Origin: Donghicola tyrosinivorans
Lineage (GTDB): Bacteria; Pseudomonadota; Alphaproteobacteria; Rhodobacterales; Rhodobacteraceae
Direction of reading: 5' to 3'
DNA: 64,000 bases
Assembly: GCF_003003355.1 (NCBI RefSeq)
Contig: NZ_PVTQ01000002.1
Span: 310,001-374,000 of the forward strand
Position numbers and translations under genes: made by a program. Under the pieces are notes generated by a model. The model did not search any database and was not told the origin of the DNA. It saw only the letters and a program-made list of their open reading frames with translations. Of this stretch, positions 61,017-64,000 are shown piece after piece. Position 1 is the stretch's first letter. The number at the start of each line of letters is the position of its first letter.

Positions 61017-62123
61017 TTAGCGCAGGATGTGCGCGGCCATATCGTGGATTTCGGCCTCGACCATGGCATCATGTCGCGGACCGGGCTGGCGGGCCATGTA
61101 GGTCTCGGCCAGCGGGTCGGGGGCAGAGATGGCGCTGCCTGACATCTCTTCCAGAACGGCGTGGCCGCAGAAGGGCACGTAGAATTCCGAGTAGCCGCCT
61201 TCGTGGGCCATCATCAGGCGGCCTTCGCAATGTTCCTCTGCGGCCTCCATCAGGCTGCGGGTCATCAGACGGTAGGTTTCGGCGGTGCACATCATGCGCG
61301 ACAGAGGATCGACGATGGCCGCGTCAAAGCCGCAGGCGACGATGATCACATCAGGGCGGAAGTCATCCAGCGCAGGGCGCACGATCTGCTCGAAAGCATA
61401 GAGATAGCCGTGATGGCCGGTGCCGGGGGGCAGGGGGATGTTGATGTTGTAGCCTTCACCGGGACCTGCGCCGGTGTCGGTATAGGCGCCGGTGTCCTCG
61501 GGGTAGTTGCGGTCCTGGTGCAGGCTGATGGTCAGCACATCGGGGCGGTCGTAGAAAATCGCCTCGGTCCCGTTGCCGTGGTGGACGTCCCAGTCGATGA
61601 CGGCGACGCGGCCCACCATGCCTTCGGCCAAGGCTGCCTCAACCGCGATGGCCACATTCGCAAGGATGCAAAAGCCGTTGGGGTGATCGGGCAGGGCGTG
61701 GTGACCGGGGGGGCGCGACAGGGCGTAGGCGTTGGCGCATTGGCCTGTCAGGACAGAGAACAGCGCCCCGCGCACCAGACCCGCCGATTGGGCGCAAATC
61801 TCGAACCCGCCGGGGCCGAAGGGGGCCTGCTCGCCAATCTCGCCGCCGCCCGAATCAGAGAGGCGCTTGAATTCATGCAGGAAGGTTTCGGGGTGAACGC
61901 GTAGCATTTCCTCCCATGTGACGGGATCGGCGCTGCTGACACGCAGCTCTTTTGACAGGCCGGTGCGGTCAATCAGGTTCTTGAGGCGGCGCTTGGTTTC
62001 GGGGGCTTCGGGCAGGCCACCCGCCACCAGAGGCTGGACCAGACCGCCCACGGGATAGGTAAAGGCATAGTGCCCGCCTCCGTGCCAGAAACAGGATTCG
62101 TCCCAGAAAAAGCCGGTTGCCAT
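61017..62123 (-). CDS. histone deacetylase family amidohydrolase
   Basis: 368 residues. Class II HDAC/acetylpolyamine amidohydrolase-like fold: SRPPGHHALPDHPNGFCILANVAIA (catalytic His pair), AVIDWDVHHGNGTEAIFYDRPDVLTISLHQD (zinc Asp and His), VIIVACGFDAAIVDPLSRM. Bacteria of this group deacetylate polyamines or small amides. Divergent from the DUF167 gene; no partner genes. Confidence 0.9.
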   Translation of the reverse strand: MATGFFWDESCFWHGGGHYAFTYPVGGLVQPLVAGGLPEAPETKRRLKNLIDRTGLSKELRVSSADPVTWEEMLRVHPETFLHEFKRLSDSGGGEIGEQAPFGPGGFEICAQSAGLVRGALFSVLTGQCANAYALSRPPGHHALPDHPNGFCILANVAIAVEAALAEGMVGRVAVIDWDVHHGNGTEAIFYDRPDVLTISLHQDRNYPEDTGAYTDTGAGPGEGYNINIPLPPGTGHHGYLYAFEQIVRPALDDFRPDVIIVACGFDAAIVDPLSRMMCTAETYRLMTRSLMEAAEEHCEGRLMMAHEGGYSEFYVPFCGHAVLEEMSGSAISAPDPLAETYMARQPGPRHDAMVEAEIHDMAAHILR

Positions 62124-62193
62124 GATTGCGCTCTCCCTCTTGTCATTGACGGGCAGACTAGGCGCGGGCGCGGGGCAGTGCTAGAGGGCAATC

Positions 62194-62448
62194 ATGTCGA
62201 AAACCGATCTGACCCACCTGAGCGCCACTGGCACCGAGATCGCCGTGCGTGTCACGCCCAAAGCCTCGCGCAATGCGATCAAAGAGGAAGACGGTGTGCT
62301 GCGGGTCTATGTGACCACGGTGCCAGAAGACGGCAAGGCCAACGCCGCCGTGGTCAAGCTGCTGTCCAAAGCAGTGGGCGTGCCAAAGTCGCGTCTGGAT
62401 CTGGTGCGGGGTCACACCAGTCGGGACAAGGTGTTTCTTGTCCTCTAG
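62194..62448 (+). CDS. DUF167 (YggU) family protein
   Basis: 84 residues. Pattern VTPKASRNAI ... YVTTVPEDGKANAAVVKLLSKAVGVPKSRLDLVRGHTSRDKVFLV matches DUF167 (YggU). Function unknown. Converges on the following minus-strand gene (6-nt gap between stops). Confidence 0.9.
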   Translation: MSKTDLTHLSATGTEIAVRVTPKASRNAIKEEDGVLRVYVTTVPEDGKANAAVVKLLSKAVGVPKSRLDLVRGHTSRDKVFLVL

Positions 62449-62454
62449 GGCCGC

Positions 62455-62694
62455 TTAAGCGTCTACCTCGCGAAGGGCGTAGACACCTTCAGGCAAATCA
62501 AGGGCCGCGCCAAGGTCGCGCAACTGGGACATGGAGAAGGTGACAGTCATGACCTGATCTGTCCGAGGGTCCAGTTGTTCGATCGTGATGCAGTCTTCGA
62601 ATGCGTTGATGGTGATGTCTTCTTGCAGATAGGATTGCCCCTCATCCACCAGAGTGACGACCGTCGCATCAAATTCATGCTCTATACTAAACAT
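62455..62694 (-). CDS. small acidic hypothetical protein
   Basis: 79 residues from ATG 62694 (MFSIEHEFDATVVTLVDEGQ). Acidic, predicted beta-rich at the N-terminus with an amphipathic helix at the end. Not recognised. In frame it extends upstream, but that part lies in a GC-poor region with no family support. No clear RBS. Upstream sits a cluster of CTGC/GCAG repeats. Confidence 0.5.
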   Translation of the reverse strand: MFSIEHEFDATVVTLVDEGQSYLQEDITINAFEDCITIEQLDPRTDQVMTVTFSMSQLRDLGAALDLPEGVYALREVDA

Positions 62695-63017
62695 ATGACT
62701 ACGATACCGCATTGCTGCCATCTGGCAAGTTAATTGCTGCGCTGCCGCATGTAGTGGGCATCCGATCCGCAGGCGTAGTTCGTATTCTGTCGATAAAGTG
62801 CCGCTATTCAATAGAAATTTCGGATTAAATCGAGCGAGGAATGCTGCAATGCAGCATTCCGGGCGCAGCAATTGGGGCGCATTCTAGGGGAATCGCGCTG
62901 GATTATTGGGGGCGCGGGCAGGCCATTCTGTTGCTGTGCTGCACTGCTGCGGCGCAGAACACGGTGCGAATTTTTTGCCTCTGGTAGTGTGCGGCGGGAC
63001 AGGTCATCTTGGGACCC
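62695..63017. other. 323-nt gap with CTGC/GCAG repeats
   Basis: No convincing gene. Contains a 23-bp palindrome (62838-62860), an 11-bp inverted pair AATTGCTGCGC (62732-62742) and GCGCAGCAATT (62863-62873), and further TGCTGC elements at 62709-62718 and 62931-62955. Confidence 0.6.
62838..62860. promoter_or_regulatory. 23-bp palindrome with CTGC-N3-GCAG core
   Basis: Arms GGAATGCTGCA and TGCAGCATTCC around a single A. The core CTGCAATGCAG fits the CTGC-N3/4-GCAG pattern described for PhaR of PHB-storing bacteria. It lies 144 nt from the minus-strand gene start and 158 nt from the M48 start. Confidence 0.45.
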
Positions 63018-63740
63018 ATGAGATCTTTATTTGTGTTCATGGTCCTAGGCTTGCTGGCAGGCTGCTCGGTTCCGATGTCAAACTTTCCTGCGCCTACGGG
63101 TGCGCCCTCTGCTCCGCCTGCGGATCCGGCCCTAGAGGCGCGGGCCGAGGCGGTGGCCCGACGCTTTGTCGCTGTGGTGGATCAGGTCGAGCCGGTGGCC
63201 GAAAACATCTGCCGCAATGAGATCGGCCTGCGCAAATGTGATTTCCGGATCATGGTGGATGCGGATCCCCATTCTCCGCCGAACGCCTTTCAGACCGAAG
63301 ACAACTGGGGCCGTCCGGTGATCGTCTTTACCGTGGCGCTGATTGCCGATGCGCGGAACGAGGACGAGTTGGCCTTTGTTCTGGGTCATGAAACAGCGCA
63401 CCACCTGATGGGGCATATCGACCGTTCGAACCAGTCCGCGCAGGCGGGGGCTTTGATCTTTGGCAATCTGGCCTCGGCCAGCGGTCTGAAGGATCAGGAT
63501 CTGGAAGAGGCGGTCAATCTGGGTGCCCAGTTCGGCGCACGGTTCTATGCCAAGGACTATGAGCTTGAGGCCGATCGCCTTGGGACCTTGATCACCTATC
63601 GCGCGGGCTTTGATCCGGTGCGCGGGGCCGAGTTCTTTGGCCGTATTCCCGATCCCGGAGACAAGTTCCTTGGCACGCACCCGCCGAACTCGGAGCGTAT
63701 CCGTGTTGTGCGTGAAGCCGCCGCAGAATTGGGTGTTTGA
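63018..63740 (+). CDS. M48 family metallopeptidase, putative lipoprotein
   Basis: 240 residues. Signal peptide with lipobox LLAGC (Cys16): MRSLFVFMVLGLLAGCS. Zinc motif HETAHH (His124, Glu125, His128) and third ligand in DYELEADRLG, the gluzincin M48 signature; also FGRIPDPGDKFLGTHPPNSERI. Probably an inner- or outer-membrane lipoprotein acting on periplasmic proteins. ATG 63018 preferred over TTG 63009. Ends 68 nt before the partial gene. Confidence 0.92.
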   Translation: MRSLFVFMVLGLLAGCSVPMSNFPAPTGAPSAPPADPALEARAEAVARRFVAVVDQVEPVAENICRNEIGLRKCDFRIMVDADPHSPPNAFQTEDNWGRPVIVFTVALIADARNEDELAFVLGHETAHHLMGHIDRSNQSAQAGALIFGNLASASGLKDQDLEEAVNLGAQFGARFYAKDYELEADRLGTLITYRAGFDPVRGAEFFGRIPDPGDKFLGTHPPNSERIRVVREAAAELGV

Positions 63741-63808
63741 TTCAGATCAACGCTGCAAAGGGGCAAACCTGTTGGACTTGGACCAGATCCAACCAAAAGG
63801 GTGCCCCC

Positions 63809-64000
63809 ATGACTGTGAACCAACGCTTTGACCATCACGCCAAACTGTTCGCCACCATGGCCGACACGCTGGGGGTGGACCTGACCGAGAAAATGCAGCG
63901 CGGCGAAGTCGACTCTGAAGACCTGCGCATGATGGTTCACAAATGCACCGGATGCACCAACCCCTGCGACTGTGTAGGTTGGCTGGCCGATAATGCAGAG
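63809..64000 (+). CDS. DUF6455-like protein, 3' end cut by window
   Basis: 64 codons seen, open at the edge. MTVNQRFDHHAKLFATMADTLGVDLTEKMQRGEVDSEDLRMMVHKCTGCTNPCDCVGWLADNAE. The cysteine run KCTGCTNPCDC (CxxCxxxCxC) suggests metal or Fe-S binding and fits a small Rhodobacterales family. Cannot judge completeness. Function unknown. Confidence 0.6.
   Translation, partial: MTVNQRFDHHAKLFATMADTLGVDLTEKMQRGEVDSEDLRMMVHKCTGCTNPCDCVGWLADNAE

Overview
The window is a contiguous, gene-dense piece of an alphaproteobacterial chromosome. Gene content and order point to the Rhodobacterales (Roseobacter/Rhodobacter type): an F1-only atpHAGDC operon, DUF1150, DUF465, DUF1467 and DUF6455 proteins, H-type lectin and UbiK-like proteins, and lgt-midA-pgeF clustering. 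The DNA is GC-rich almost throughout. The clear exception is an AT-rich island at about 43,340-44,570. I found no tRNA, rRNA, CRISPR array, complete IS element or prophage.

Layout. 1-4,071: an ion-motor-like pair (MotA/ExbB-type protein plus MotB/OmpA-type protein with a very long coiled coil) and an M23 peptidase. 4,074-8,144: clpA, gloB, a methyltransferase. 8,400-13,257: the F1 ATP synthase operon. 13,378-17,193: lectin-domain protein, prs, a DsbA-family isomerase, a chemoreceptor. 17,400-24,198 (all minus strand): ltaE, ycgN, ribF, maoC, a HAD phosphatase, a DUF2867 protein, a family II pyrophosphatase and a TraB/GumN protein. 24,307-26,451: groESL with a heat-shock-type promoter and a CIRCE operator. 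26,519-35,400: acetyltransferase, two EamA transporters, NUDIX, phnM, purEK, DUF465, Hsp20-DUF1150, a cysteine hydrolase, trxB and a divergent Lrp regulator. 35,401-36,108: a mostly non-coding stretch with a candidate small RNA and a 51-codon gene. 36,109-42,753: pgeF-midA-lgt, ubiK, ybjN-like, proC, a tRNA-binding protein, a 2-hydroxyacid dehydrogenase and tdk. 42,886-44,565: an orphan BrnA-type protein and an AT-rich DUF3800 gene with its own dyads. 44,625-64,000: carB, pabB/pabC-like, a flavin reductase, aspS, an exported DUF1800/DUF1501 pair, a response regulator, methylmalonyl-CoA epimerase, a sulfotransferase-like gene, EI24, nitroreductase, a histone-deacetylase-family amidohydrolase, DUF167, an M48 lipoprotein and a truncated DUF6455 gene at the edge.

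How the genes work together. Much of the window is housekeeping: ATP synthesis, nucleotide synthesis (prs, purE, purK, carB, tdk), folate precursor synthesis (pabB/pabC-like), protein quality control (ClpA, GroESL, Hsp20, TrxB) and envelope biogenesis (Lgt, PgeF, M23, the motor-like pair). Many genes overlap by ATGA or TGATG and end at strong intrinsic terminators, so transcription units can be drawn with fair confidence.

Most interesting signals. (1) A 21-bp perfect repeat lies at nearly the same distance upstream of two unrelated minus-strand genes, the HAD phosphatase and tdk. Downstream of it the two leaders still encode the same short peptide through synonymous codon changes. (2) The motor-like pair at the left edge has a coiled coil too long to span the periplasm as one rod. 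(3) The DUF3800 island carries a near-perfect 22-bp dyad and a second hairpin upstream. (4) A structured stretch around 35,490-35,610 could be a small RNA. (5) A 23-bp palindrome built on CTGC-N3-GCAG resembles PhaR operators.
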